DNA from: Nitrospirota bacterium
GTDB taxonomy: Bacteria; Nitrospirota; UBA9217
Length of the DNA stretch: 51,333 bases
NCBI GenBank assembly: GCA_029858565.1
Contig: JAOUEV010000020.1
Location: forward strand, 1-51,333
Direction: 5' to 3'
Of the stretch, positions 16,194 to 24,596 are shown piece after piece. Position numbers and translations under genes: made by a program. Numbering within the stretch: the stretch's first letter is position 1; every line of letters starts with the position of its first letter. Under the pieces are notes generated by a model that ran no database searches, had not been told where the DNA came from, and saw only the letters and a list, made by a program, of their open reading frames with translations.

Positions 16194-16853
16194 CTATTCC
16201 CACCATAAGTATAATCGTTTCGTTGCTTTCAGGTCCTTTACGAGTTCAACCACCGTGCCCAGGTCCTCATCGACCGCATCGGGACAGAAGTCATACACAT
16301 CGTCGGCAAATGATTTCACATCCATAGGCAGTGTACGGAACTGCAGTTCCACCCAGTCATGCTCGGCACCTATTATATCAAAGGGGAACCGCTTTTCCCA
16401 TGCCTTCAGTTTTTCAATGACTTCATCGTGACTGACGTCATCCTCCTCCCCGTTCGTATACATGATCCGGAGTATGTCGTATTGGTCAGTGCCCTTGATG
16501 ATGCCGATCCGGTCCGTCTTGATCGCTTCATTGATGTCCACGATAAAGGCCATCCCGTGAAGCGGGGAAAGACGGGTACGAAGCGATGCCAGTACCTGCT
16601 CGGTCCTGGATTCAGGCACAGAGACCACGATGCCCCGTGCCATGATCTGAAAGCCCTTTTCATCGTAGCCGCTCAATCGGTGAAGAGCGCTCTTCGATTC
16701 TTCTTTTACGATCTGGACGATCTCACGTTCGAGGCACACCTGGACCGCGAGCTGCGCCTCCGCAGGCGTGAGAACCGCGGGCTCGGCCGAGGTGAATCGC
16801 GAGAACAGAAACAACAGGCCAAACAAAACCATGAACGCACGAAGTCCTGTCAT
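16194..16853 (-). CDS. Secreted DUF4253 protein
   Basis: A 219-residue protein with an N-terminal signal (AFMVLFGLLFLFSRFTSAEP). The C-terminal half matches the DUF4253 pattern: HDEVIEKLKAWEKRFPFDII, GAEHDWVELQF, DVYDFCPDAVDEDLGTVVEL and a closing LYLWW. The biochemical role of this domain is unknown. The gene stands alone, convergent with the Ala/Lys-rich protein and divergent from greB. Confidence 0.85.
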   Translation of the reverse strand: MTGLRAFMVLFGLLFLFSRFTSAEPAVLTPAEAQLAVQVCLEREIVQIVKEESKSALHRLSGYDEKGFQIMARGIVVSVPESRTEQVLASLRTRLSPLHGMAFIVDINEAIKTDRIGIIKGTDQYDILRIMYTNGEEDDVSHDEVIEKLKAWEKRFPFDIIGAEHDWVELQFRTLPMDVKSFADDVYDFCPDAVDEDLGTVVELVKDLKATKRLYLWWE

Positions 16854-17110
16854 CGAAACGACCTCTCCCTGTGGCGCTGATAGTTATGAACCTGCAACCG
16901 CATGAACGTGCGGCATAGTAGCATACCGTATGCGGAAAAACAATGCGGAAACCGCCACCAGCAGGTTGAACCAAGCGCCTGTTCCGGCGAAATCCGGCAG
17001 CGTCCCGGAACGCGGCGCACCAGCGGGCTCTTGTCTTTACAACCTGCCTGCGGTATAATCCGCTTCGGCTGCGGACCGGCCGAATCCATTCGCAACGGGA
17101 TACATGAGCT

Positions 17111-17623
17111 ATGAGCAGACACCAACCAGCGCACCGGCTTCTATCAAAACACATAACACCTGAGGGCAAGCAGCGCTTGGTGGACGAGTTCAACCAGCTC
17201 TGGAAGGTTAAACGACCGGAAGTGACCGCAGCCCTTGCCGCCGCTGCCGCGGAAGGCGACCGCTCGGAGAACGCGGAATATATCTATCGAAAGAAACAGC
17301 TTCGCGAGATCGACAGCCGCATCCATTTCCTGAAATCGCGCCTTGAAGATCTGGTGGTCGTTGACACCGCTCCGACGGATACCAGCCGGGTCTTCTTCGG
17401 TGCGTGGGTGCGGCTCGAGGACGGAGACGGGAACCGGGTGGAGTATCGCATCGTTGGTCCTGATGAGTTCGATCCTGACCGGGGCTATATCAGTATGGAT
17501 TCACCCATGGCCCGCGCGCTTATGAAAAAGAACGAGGGCGACGAGGTCGTGGTGAAGCGGCCGAAGGGCGACGCGGTCTTCACGGTCCTGACCGTCTCGT
17601 ACCGGCCTTTTGATCGATCCTGA
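17111..17623 (+). CDS. greB: Transcription elongation factor GreB
   Basis: A 170-residue Gre factor. The N-terminal coiled coil ([20 protein letters not shown], then [20 protein letters not shown]) carries the acidic tip DRSENAEY that stimulates RNA cleavage in backtracked polymerase. The C-terminal FKBP-like domain follows ([23 protein letters not shown]). The LWxxxRP pattern is the GreB variant. The region 16854-17110 between it and the DUF4253 gene holds no gene that I can see. Confidence 0.95.
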   Translation: MSRHQPAHRLLSKHITPEGKQRLVDEFNQLWKVKRPEVTAALAAAAAEGDRSENAEYIYRKKQLREIDSRIHFLKSRLEDLVVVDTAPTDTSRVFFGAWVRLEDGDGNRVEYRIVGPDEFDPDRGYISMDSPMARALMKKNEGDEVVVKRPKGDAVFTVLTVSYRPFDRS

Positions 17624-17657
17624 CGTTGTAACGCACTCCCGAGCAGCGAGGCTACCC

Positions 17658-17906
17658 ATGATCGAAACGATCTCTTTTCTCCTTGGTATTGGTTTCAGCT
17701 GGCTGGTGTACGAGCGGACCATAAGGTCCGGTCCTTTCTCGACCGGCAGGAAGGTCCTTTACGCCGTGATTTCCACGATCGGCATCACCGGCACCATCTG
17801 GCTCAGCGGCGTCCTCATCGCACACTTTCTCAGAAAACTGCAGGTCCTGGGATGCATGATGCTCAGGGAATATTCCCTTGACCGTATTTTTATCATCCCG
17901 GTATGA
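17658..17906 (+). CDS. Small two-helix membrane protein
   Basis: About 82 residues from the ATG at 17658. The N-terminal hydrophobic stretch IETISFLLGIGFSWLVYE is followed by a basic loop and a second helix VLYAVISTIGITGTIWLSGV. I do not recognise the family. It follows greB by 34 nt and could be co-transcribed. An upstream in-frame start at 17610 would overlap the greB end and is less likely. Confidence 0.6.
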   Translation: MIETISFLLGIGFSWLVYERTIRSGPFSTGRKVLYAVISTIGITGTIWLSGVLIAHFLRKLQVLGCMMLREYSLDRIFIIPV

Positions 17907-17950
17907 TGTGCTATAATTGATAGTCATTACTTTTTTTGCAGGAGGAGTCT

Positions 17951-18958
17951 ATGAAACGATTGGTACTGTTCCTTTGTTTCCTTGCAGCTATAACCGTGCT
18001 TGTCATGGCAAGCTGCTCGGACAAGAATTCTCAGGAAGCATGCAACTATGACACAACCATGGCCTTGGACAATGGCAACTACGACGCTGTTCTCGCATCG
18101 CCCTGCGCAGACGCCCTGCAACTGGGCGCTGCAAACTTCGGCAAAGCGGGCTTCAGCGCCACCGAGGTGATCAACCGGTTTGTCGATGCAAAGAACAACC
18201 CCTCGAGCGACAGCGACATCCGGCTGTACATGTCGCAGATGATCGGCATTGTATCGGATGCCACCCTCGGCTACCTTGACAATTCCCATAACGAATATGT
18301 TACCGTACCCGCTGGCGACAGCAGATATCAGAATGCCCAGTTTTCCCTGAGCCTCGTGGACGCGATCCGAGGGTTGTCACTCCTCAAGTTCATCAGCGAA
18401 AGCAGCATTGGGACCATGAACGATAGCTGTGACGCTAACAACAACACGAAGCCGGACGACCTGGACGCCACCTCCTGCTCGCTCTATGTAAGCTCCGGGC
18501 TCACATGCACTGCGCCGACCCTCACCGTCGGCGGCACCGTGACCGTGGCCAGCGACACCCCAAACCTCACGTTTTCGAGCGTGACCGGAACGTATCGGGG
18601 GCTGGTCATTGCCGTGGCCGGCACAGGAACGAACATATCCGGTTGTCCTGCGCCCAATGAGTACAAGAAACTGCTGGTCCAGAGCGGCGCGACCGATTAT
18701 GTCGCGGTCGCCACTTCCATGACGCTCTGCCGTGCTTCGGACGGCAACGACTGGCCTTGCCCGCTGATGCAGAACGGACAGCCGATGGACCTGGTCGCGG
18801 CAATAGATGCGAACCTTACCAGTTCCGTAAGCGCTCTCCAATCCTCCACCACAGGCTCTTCCGATGTATCCGACTCCATCACCCAGATCAAGACCGACGC
18901 ATGTCCGGCCGGCACATGCACCTCTGCGGATATAGCAGACTACCTGCAGAAATATTAA
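17951..18958 (+). CDS. Lipoprotein of unknown function
   Basis: A 335-residue lipoprotein. The ATG at 17951 has AGGAGG upstream. The signal peptide ends in a lipobox with Cys22 (VLVMASC). The mature part is rich in Asn, Asp and Ser, has paired cysteines (DSCDANN, TSCSLYV, DACPAGTC) and an N-terminal helical repeat-like part (NGNYDAVLASPCADALQLG). It is followed after 13 nt by the outer-membrane-protein gene, so the two probably act together at the outer membrane. No enzyme motif is seen. Confidence 0.75.
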   Translation: MKRLVLFLCFLAAITVLVMASCSDKNSQEACNYDTTMALDNGNYDAVLASPCADALQLGAANFGKAGFSATEVINRFVDAKNNPSSDSDIRLYMSQMIGIVSDATLGYLDNSHNEYVTVPAGDSRYQNAQFSLSLVDAIRGLSLLKFISESSIGTMNDSCDANNNTKPDDLDATSCSLYVSSGLTCTAPTLTVGGTVTVASDTPNLTFSSVTGTYRGLVIAVAGTGTNISGCPAPNEYKKLLVQSGATDYVAVATSMTLCRASDGNDWPCPLMQNGQPMDLVAAIDANLTSSVSALQSSTTGSSDVSDSITQIKTDACPAGTCTSADIADYLQKY

Positions 18959-18971
18959 CGAGGAGGATATC

Positions 18972-20156
18972 GTGAAAACGATCAAAATTTATCTAATCAA
19001 TGCCATTCTGGCAATTACGGTCTTCGCATTCTTGGCTTCCACCGCATTCGCGCAGGGCCCCACGTCAAACGAGTATCCATACCTGTACAAATCCAGCCGC
19101 GCAATGGGAATGGGCGGCGCCTATACCGCCATCGGGGGAAGGGTGGATGCGCTCTTTTATAATCCCGCGACGCTGATAAATATCCCGCGGGACAAGGGAT
19201 GGGACGTCAATCTGCTGAACATAAGCGTACATGCCGGAAAAAATACTGAGGACTTCGTCGAGGACATGGGCGACGCGTTCGACGTAACCGACCAGAACGG
19301 CAACGGCAATACCGGAGATGAAGAGCTCAAAGCGATGAATAACGTCCTCGCCCGCTATCAGGGAAAGAACCTGCATCTCTCCGTCACGGACCTTACAGCA
19401 ATCGGGAAAAGCTTCGATTCCTCCGCCTTTGCGGTCGGCGGGGTCGGCGTAGGCCGGCTGGATGCCATGGCGCATCAGGGATTCGGCTCTGACGGCCTCT
19501 TGGAGATAAACGCTGATATGACCTACGGTGCGGTCACCGGATACAGCATGGAAGCTACAAATGGCCTCTATCTCGGACTGGGCATCAAGGCGTTAAAACG
19601 GGAATCCTTGATACATAGTTTCACAGCTCAGGAACTGGTCGACAAGCAGGACACGCTGGATGACTATATTACCGACCAGCTCCGCAAAAAAGGCAGCGCT
19701 ATCGGATTCGATGCGGGTCTGCTCTGGAAGATCAATCCCGACTCCTGGTGGAAGCCGTCAGCGGGTTTCTCGGTGATGAACATCGGCGACCTGGATTTCA
19801 AGGAAGCAGGGAAACTCCCCATGACCGTGAACGCAGGCTTCTCCGTGAACCCTCAGATTTCCTGGTCCCGGTCCCTGCTCATCGGCTTCGACTATGTGGA
19901 CATCCTGAACAACTACGAACAGGACAAGGACATGCTGAAGCGTACCCGGCTCGGCGCGGAGCTGCAGCTCTTTGATATCATGCCGGTTGAAATGGCAGTC
20001 CGGGCCGGTCTGTATGAAGGATATCCTACCTTCGGGGCTGACCTGCGGCTGTTGACATTCCTTTTCTCCTATACCATGTACTCCGAGGAAATCGGCGCGT
20101 ATTCCGGCCAGGACAAGGACACCCGGCACATCCTTACCTTCAACCTCGGGTGGTAG
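18972..20156 (+). CDS. Outer-membrane beta-barrel protein (TraF_2/PorV-like)
   Basis: A 394-residue protein with GTG start, strong GAGGAGGAT ribosome site and signal peptide ending TAFAQ. The segment SSRAMGMGGAYTAIGGRVDA followed by LFYNPATL is typical of barrel proteins annotated as TraF_2 or UPF0164/PorV-like. Alternating strands continue to a C-terminal aromatic residue (LTFNLGW), the usual signal for barrel assembly. It is co-transcribed with the lipoprotein gene upstream. Transport of a hydrophobic substrate or secretion support is possible but not shown. Confidence 0.8.
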   Translation: MKTIKIYLINAILAITVFAFLASTAFAQGPTSNEYPYLYKSSRAMGMGGAYTAIGGRVDALFYNPATLINIPRDKGWDVNLLNISVHAGKNTEDFVEDMGDAFDVTDQNGNGNTGDEELKAMNNVLARYQGKNLHLSVTDLTAIGKSFDSSAFAVGGVGVGRLDAMAHQGFGSDGLLEINADMTYGAVTGYSMEATNGLYLGLGIKALKRESLIHSFTAQELVDKQDTLDDYITDQLRKKGSAIGFDAGLLWKINPDSWWKPSAGFSVMNIGDLDFKEAGKLPMTVNAGFSVNPQISWSRSLLIGFDYVDILNNYEQDKDMLKRTRLGAELQLFDIMPVEMAVRAGLYEGYPTFGADLRLLTFLFSYTMYSEEIGAYSGQDKDTRHILTFNLGW

Positions 20157-20177
20157 GTCCTATTCCCAACGACAAAA

Positions 20178-20205
20178 GGCACGCTCTCATGAGCGTGCCT
20201 TTTTT
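20178..20205 (+). terminator. Rho-independent terminator
   Basis: A 9-bp stem (GGCACGCTC with GAGCGTGCC), TCAT loop, then TTTTTT. It follows the barrel-protein stop by 21 bp. An AAAA run before the stem means it could also act on the opposite strand, where the HEAT-repeat gene ends. Confidence 0.93.
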
Positions 20206-20268
20206 GCTTTGTCGGTCAGTGTTCTGGTTTCTACCGGCGTACTTTCAAACCCTGGTCCCTGTTCCGCT

Positions 20269-20655
20269 TCACTGATCCAGCTCCTGCAGCGCTTCTTTTG
20301 CAAGAAGTCTGACCGCCGCGTGTGCATCCCCTTCAAGACGGCGCAGCGCCTCCCGTGCCGAAGGATCTCCAATGATGCCCAGCAGGTTCACCGCATCCCC
20401 GCGGATCGTGGGATTCTCGTGCTCCAGCAGGGAAACAAGCCCCGGAACGGCTGTACGCAGCTGCAGCCGGAACCCTCCAGCCAGTTCCTCGACCAGGGCC
20501 GTGGCCCCCAATCGCACCACGACCTGCTCGTCCGCGATTAAGGCGGGGATGAAGCGCATGAGACCAGGTTCCTGTTTGAACAGGGCAACAATGTTTTCCA
20601 GGAAGCCCTTGCCCATGTACTCGATGAGCATGGCCTGCATCTCGGCGTCATTCAT
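20269..20655 (-). CDS. HEAT-repeat protein
   Basis: A 128-residue alpha-solenoid with HEAT-type repeats: VVVRLGATALVEELA, then NPTIRGDAVNLLGIIGDPSA and AAVRLLAKEALQEL. These bind proteins, and in bacteria some are phycobilin-lyase-like or assist maturation of partner enzymes. It starts 10 nt after the stop of the B12-radical SAM gene, so it is likely a partner of that enzyme. Confidence 0.88.
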   Translation of the reverse strand: MNDAEMQAMLIEYMGKGFLENIVALFKQEPGLMRFIPALIADEQVVVRLGATALVEELAGGFRLQLRTAVPGLVSLLEHENPTIRGDAVNLLGIIGDPSAREALRRLEGDAHAAVRLLAKEALQELDQ

Positions 20656-20665
20656 ACAATCAGTT

Positions 20666-22126
20666 CTATGCTTCCGCAGACTCGATGATCTTCCGGACCT
20701 CGGGAGGCATCTCGCCCATGGTGGCGCCGATCTTCTTCTTGATGAAGGAATTGCTCATCATGAGCTTCATGGCAGTCACCATGTATTTCTTCTTGAACTC
20801 ATCGCGCTCCTGGAGCGTCATTTCGGCGTAGCGGTTCATGTAAAATGCCCGGTAGCAGTCAACGATCGCCTTGTCCACTTCCTCGAGCGTCATGTTCTTG
20901 GGCTTGAGGATGGGATCGATAAGGTTGTATTTCCGGTAGTCCTTGACAACGATATAGGGCTCCAGGTCCTTGTAGATGTCCGAGTAAGGCCAGGGCGCGA
21001 TCGCGAGAAAATGGGCCATATCAGGATTGAAGTCCATGACCAGTTCGAGCGTGCGCGCGATCGAGTCCTCGGTCTCGTCGGGGAATCCCAGGATCATGGA
21101 CGTTTCCGTGATGATACCGTGCTTGCGGCAGAGGGCCAGCGCTTTCTTGGATTCGCCGGTGCTCAGGTCCTTTTTGATGTAATCCAGGCTCTTCTGGTCA
21201 GTTGCCTCAGTGCCCACGTAGATATGGATGATGCCTGCCTGGCGGTACTTGTGCAGGATGTCCTCGTCGCGGATGATGTCGGCCGCGCGGGTCTCCATAA
21301 GGATATACTGCCCCGCCTGCTTCTCGATCAGCAGGTCCAGGAGCTTCTCCCACCGCGCCCGGTCCGGCGTCGGATAATCGTCGGTAAAGAGCACGACATC
21401 CACGCCATACTTGTCCCGGAGCTCAAGCATCTCGCGAACGATATCCTCGGGGCTCCGCGCCCGCCATTTCTGTTTCCAGTACTTCTGCTGGGAGCAGAAG
21501 GTGCATTCCTTGTCGCATCCCCGGGAGGTGTCCACGGCGCCCAGCCGGGACCCCGGAATGACGAAGTAGTGGTAATCGTTCCAGTCGAGCAGGTCCCACG
21601 CCATGGGCTGGTTGTCAAGGTTCTCCATGAGCGGCCGCTCCGGGGTCACCGCGAGCCCGCCCTTGTCCCGGTACACGATCCCCTTCACCCGGGAAAGGTC
21701 GCCCTGCTTCGTGACCGCATCGAGCAATTCAACGATCGTTTGCTCCCCTTCCCCGCGCACAATGAAGTCAAGTGCGTCGGTGTTGGAGAACATTTCCTCG
21801 TACATGAAGGATGCGTGTACGCCGCCGAGGATCGTTTTGATGGACGGATCGACCTTCTTCGCTGTTTCGACGACCAGCGTGGCGTCGGGCGCCGTGCAGG
21901 TGAACACCGAGGCCGCGATGAAGTCGGGCTTGTAGGAGCGGATCTTCTGCTCGATCTCGGCATACCCCACATCCTTGGTCATGGCATCGAAGATGGCCAC
22001 ATGGTATCCGGCCTTGCGGGCCGCGCCGGCAAGATAGACAAGGTAGAGCGGCACCCACTTGCCTGCGACCTCGACGACTCCCGCGTGATAGGGAGGCGTT
22101 ATGAACAATATCTTCTTTTTTGACAT
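20666..22126 (-). CDS. B12-binding radical SAM protein
   Basis: A 486-residue class-B-type radical SAM enzyme. Residues 1-140 form a cobalamin-binding Rossmann domain without the usual base-off His in a DxHxxG motif. The 4Fe-4S ligands are Cys204, Cys208 and Cys211 (CDKECTFC). The domain ends with an unusual helical C-terminus (DEFKKKYMVTAMKLMMSN). Family members methylate or rearrange lipids, hopanoids, tetrapyrroles or peptides. BchE-like and HpnR-like enzymes share this build, but I cannot decide the substrate. The HEAT-repeat gene is coupled downstream. Confidence 0.9.
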   Translation of the reverse strand: MSKKKILFITPPYHAGVVEVAGKWVPLYLVYLAGAARKAGYHVAIFDAMTKDVGYAEIEQKIRSYKPDFIAASVFTCTAPDATLVVETAKKVDPSIKTILGGVHASFMYEEMFSNTDALDFIVRGEGEQTIVELLDAVTKQGDLSRVKGIVYRDKGGLAVTPERPLMENLDNQPMAWDLLDWNDYHYFVIPGSRLGAVDTSRGCDKECTFCSQQKYWKQKWRARSPEDIVREMLELRDKYGVDVVLFTDDYPTPDRARWEKLLDLLIEKQAGQYILMETRAADIIRDEDILHKYRQAGIIHIYVGTEATDQKSLDYIKKDLSTGESKKALALCRKHGIITETSMILGFPDETEDSIARTLELVMDFNPDMAHFLAIAPWPYSDIYKDLEPYIVVKDYRKYNLIDPILKPKNMTLEEVDKAIVDCYRAFYMNRYAEMTLQERDEFKKKYMVTAMKLMMSNSFIKKKIGATMGEMPPEVRKIIESAEA

Positions 22127-22320
22127 ATGTCTATCGTCCTAAACCGGACTTGCCGGATTTGCTCCTTTGAACCGCCAAAGCGCAGCCGGAAGCAGGCGCT
22201 TCCAGGCGAGGTCGCCAGCGGCAAGATCCATCCTGATTTGTTTTGACGTCCTCACGTCCTTCACTTCTTCGCGTTAATATTTTCTGCCATTGTCAGCAAG
22301 AACTTGTTTGTTCGATCAGC

Positions 22321-22824
22321 TTACCTCAACGCCTGCTGCACATCCTTGCGCAGCTCATCTTCGGAATATACGCCCTTTACCTTCTTCAGGATCTTTCCAT
22401 CCTTCCCGATCAGGAAGGAAACCGGCGGATGGGCGATATCGCCATACTCCCGCTTCACCCGGTCGTTGGCGACCAGCACCGGGAACAATATCCCCAGCGC
22501 CTTCACGTCCGCAAGCGTCACCTCGTTGATCGCTACGGCGATCACGGTGAATCCCTTGTCCTCGTAGGAGAGGTAGACCTTCTGGAACCCCGGCATCTCA
22601 TCCTTGCATGGCGGGCACCAGCTGGCCCAGAAATTGAGCAGAACGACCTTTCCCCGGGAATCGGCGAGCCGCAGCATCCTGCCGGAGAGGTCCGCCAATG
22701 AGATGTTGGGAGCAGGGTCCCCGACAGCGGGCTTCTGTTCATTAAATGAGGCCCGGTCGCAGGCCGAGATGAGGAAAAGCACGAGCAACAGCGTTACGGC
22801 GCGTATGCAATATCTGCCTGTCAT
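22321..22824 (-). CDS. TlpA-like thioredoxin-fold lipoprotein
   Basis: About 167 residues from the ATG at 22824 (GGGAGTG upstream). Signal peptide with lipobox Cys22 (LFLISAC), then a TlpA/ResA fold with the FWASWCPPC active site (Cys70, Cys73) and the cis-Pro in HPPVSFLIG. Such proteins reduce apocytochrome or other disulphides outside the cytoplasmic membrane. It lies 60 nt downstream of the ABC transporter genes. It offers a direct comparison with the UGA-containing relative at 26519. The region 22127-22320 after it has a small inverted repeat (22187-22202) but no gene. Confidence 0.92.
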   Translation of the reverse strand: MTGRYCIRAVTLLLVLFLISACDRASFNEQKPAVGDPAPNISLADLSGRMLRLADSRGKVVLLNFWASWCPPCKDEMPGFQKVYLSYEDKGFTVIAVAINEVTLADVKALGILFPVLVANDRVKREYGDIAHPPVSFLIGKDGKILKKVKGVYSEDELRKDVQQALR

Positions 22825-22884
22825 GATCACTCCCATGCGATGGTCTGTCATATTACCAGATAGCGCGGCATTCAAGAAGAGAAA

Positions 22885-23682
22885 TCATTCTTCTTCGCCC
22901 AGCACGGACTCGATCCGGGTGCGGATCCGCTCCATAACCTGCCCGTACTCTTGTGACAACCGGTTCCGCGGCCGGGCAAGCAGGTTGTCGAAGGACTCTG
23001 CCACTCGGCCGGGGCCCGCGGACAGGACAACGACCCGGTCGGCCAGATAGACCGCCTCATCAATGGAATGGGTGACGAACAGGACCGACAGCTTCCGTTC
23101 ACGGACCAGGTCAATGAGCAGGTGCTGCAGCTGGTGCCTCGTCCGTTCGTCCAGGGCGGTGAACGGTTCGTCCATCAGCCAGTACCAGGATTCCGAGGCG
23201 AGCAGTCTGCCCAGGGCGGCCCGCTGCTGCATTCCGCCGGAAAGTTCGTGAGGATAGAGATCTCCGGAGCCGGCAAGTCCCAGCCGGGCGCAGATCCCTG
23301 CGACCTGGCTCCGGGCGTCTTCCGGAGGGACGCCCTTGACCTCCAGCGGCAGGGCGATGTTCTCGCATACCCGCATCCAGGGAAAGAGCGTGTGACGCTG
23401 CGTCAGGTAACCGATCTTCCGCACCAGCGTGGCGGGGTCCTTGCCGTTGATCGTCGCGGTCCCTCTGTCGGCCCTCTCCAGGCCCGATACGATGCGCAGG
23501 ACCGTGGTCTTTCCCGATCCGGTGGGCCCCACGATGCACGTGATCATTCCTTCAGGCCCCTCAAAAGTAACGCCGTCCAGCGCCTTTACCGCGGTCCCGC
23601 CCCTGCTCAGGAAGGCTTTTTCAACGTCCTTGAGGGAATATGCGGTATCGGTCAGCTGGGGGATGAGGTCTTCTAGCGGCAT
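22885..23682 (-). CDS. ABC transporter ATP-binding protein (NitT/TauT type)
   Basis: About 265 residues from the ATG at 23682, 34 nt after the permease stop. A longer frame would overlap the permease. Walker A GPTGSGKTT, signature LSGGMQQRAALGRLLA, Walker B WLMDEPFTALD and the switch His in FVTHSIDEAVYLADR. It has the SsuB/TauB build and drives import with the permease and binding protein upstream. Confidence 0.95.
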   Translation of the reverse strand: MPLEDLIPQLTDTAYSLKDVEKAFLSRGGTAVKALDGVTFEGPEGMITCIVGPTGSGKTTVLRIVSGLERADRGTATINGKDPATLVRKIGYLTQRHTLFPWMRVCENIALPLEVKGVPPEDARSQVAGICARLGLAGSGDLYPHELSGGMQQRAALGRLLASESWYWLMDEPFTALDERTRHQLQHLLIDLVRERKLSVLFVTHSIDEAVYLADRVVVLSAGPGRVAESFDNLLARPRNRLSQEYGQVMERIRTRIESVLGEEE

Positions 23683-23716
23683 CGGGCCGGTCCCCTGTTG
23701 GAGGTTAGCTCGGTCA

Positions 23717-24589
23717 TCATCGTTCCAAAGCCTGCCAGTGCCCTGCATTCCGCTCGAACCGCGCGAACGCAACATCGATCAGCAACCCGGTGATGCCGAT
23801 AACGATCATGGCGGCGAAGGTGTACTGATAGTCCGAGGTCTTGCAGGCCGTGCAAAGCATATATCCGATCCCGCTCCGGGTGCCGGGAAATATCTCCGCG
23901 GCGATCAGGACCAGCCAGCACATGCCCATGGCGATCCGCATTCCGTGGGCGATCTCGGGCAGCGAATGCGGAAGCACCACCCTTCGCAGGATCTGAACAT
24001 CCGTGGCGCCCAAAAGCCGCATGGTCTCCAGATAGGAGGTCCGTACAGAACGGACGCCGTGGACCGTGCTCAGGAACACGGGGAAAAAAGCGCCCCACCA
24101 CAGGATGAAGACCATCGCGAGCTGTACCTGGTCGGCGACATCGTATTTCCATGCGTCCACCGGACCGAAGGCTACCGAGGCAAGGGAGGACAGTCCGAAG
24201 AGCACTGTCACCAGCGGCAGGAGCACCACCGGATTGATCGGACGCGCGATCTGGACAAGAGGATAGAACAGGCGGTCGACGACCCTGCTCTTCCCGGCAA
24301 GGAACCCGAGCGGCACCGCGGTCGCGACGCCGAGCCCGAAACCGAGCGCCAGCCTGATCAGGGTCATCATAAGCGAGAAGGCCAGGGACCGGGAGTAGAG
24401 ATCGGGAGGTATTTCCAGGGGATGGGCGAGGACCCCAATGACCGCGCTGAACGACGGGATGACCGCCGTACCGCTCCGTATTCCGAGCCACCAGGCAACG
24501 ACCAGCAGCGCGGGAAAGGCCGATCCCAGCAGGATCTTTCCAACGGGTCGGTCGGCCCAGGTCCCTCGCTGGTCATTCCGGTCGGTCAT
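23717..24589 (-). CDS. ABC transporter permease (NitT/TauT type)
   Basis: About 290 residues from the ATG at 24589, 7 nt after the binding-protein stop. About six transmembrane helices with the EAA loop (YLETMRLLGATDVQILRRVV, then PHSLPEIAHGMRIAMG) that contacts the ATPase. The order binding protein, permease, ATPase on one transcript is usual for importers of nitrate, sulphonate, pyrimidine precursors or similar anions. Substrate undetermined. Confidence 0.94.
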   Translation of the reverse strand: MTDRNDQRGTWADRPVGKILLGSAFPALLVVAWWLGIRSGTAVIPSFSAVIGVLAHPLEIPPDLYSRSLAFSLMMTLIRLALGFGLGVATAVPLGFLAGKSRVVDRLFYPLVQIARPINPVVLLPLVTVLFGLSSLASVAFGPVDAWKYDVADQVQLAMVFILWWGAFFPVFLSTVHGVRSVRTSYLETMRLLGATDVQILRRVVLPHSLPEIAHGMRIAMGMCWLVLIAAEIFPGTRSGIGYMLCTACKTSDYQYTFAAMIVIGITGLLIDVAFARFERNAGHWQALER

Positions 24590-24596
24590 AAAGCGG

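Noticed and set aside
20372-22123. A 583-codon plus-strand frame
   Set aside because: Shadow of the HEAT-repeat and B12-radical SAM genes; no domain and no ribosome site.
20666-22126. Specific assignment as BchE or HpnR
   Set aside because: The general build fits, but I see no residues that decide the substrate and no bacteriochlorophyll or hopanoid genes nearby.
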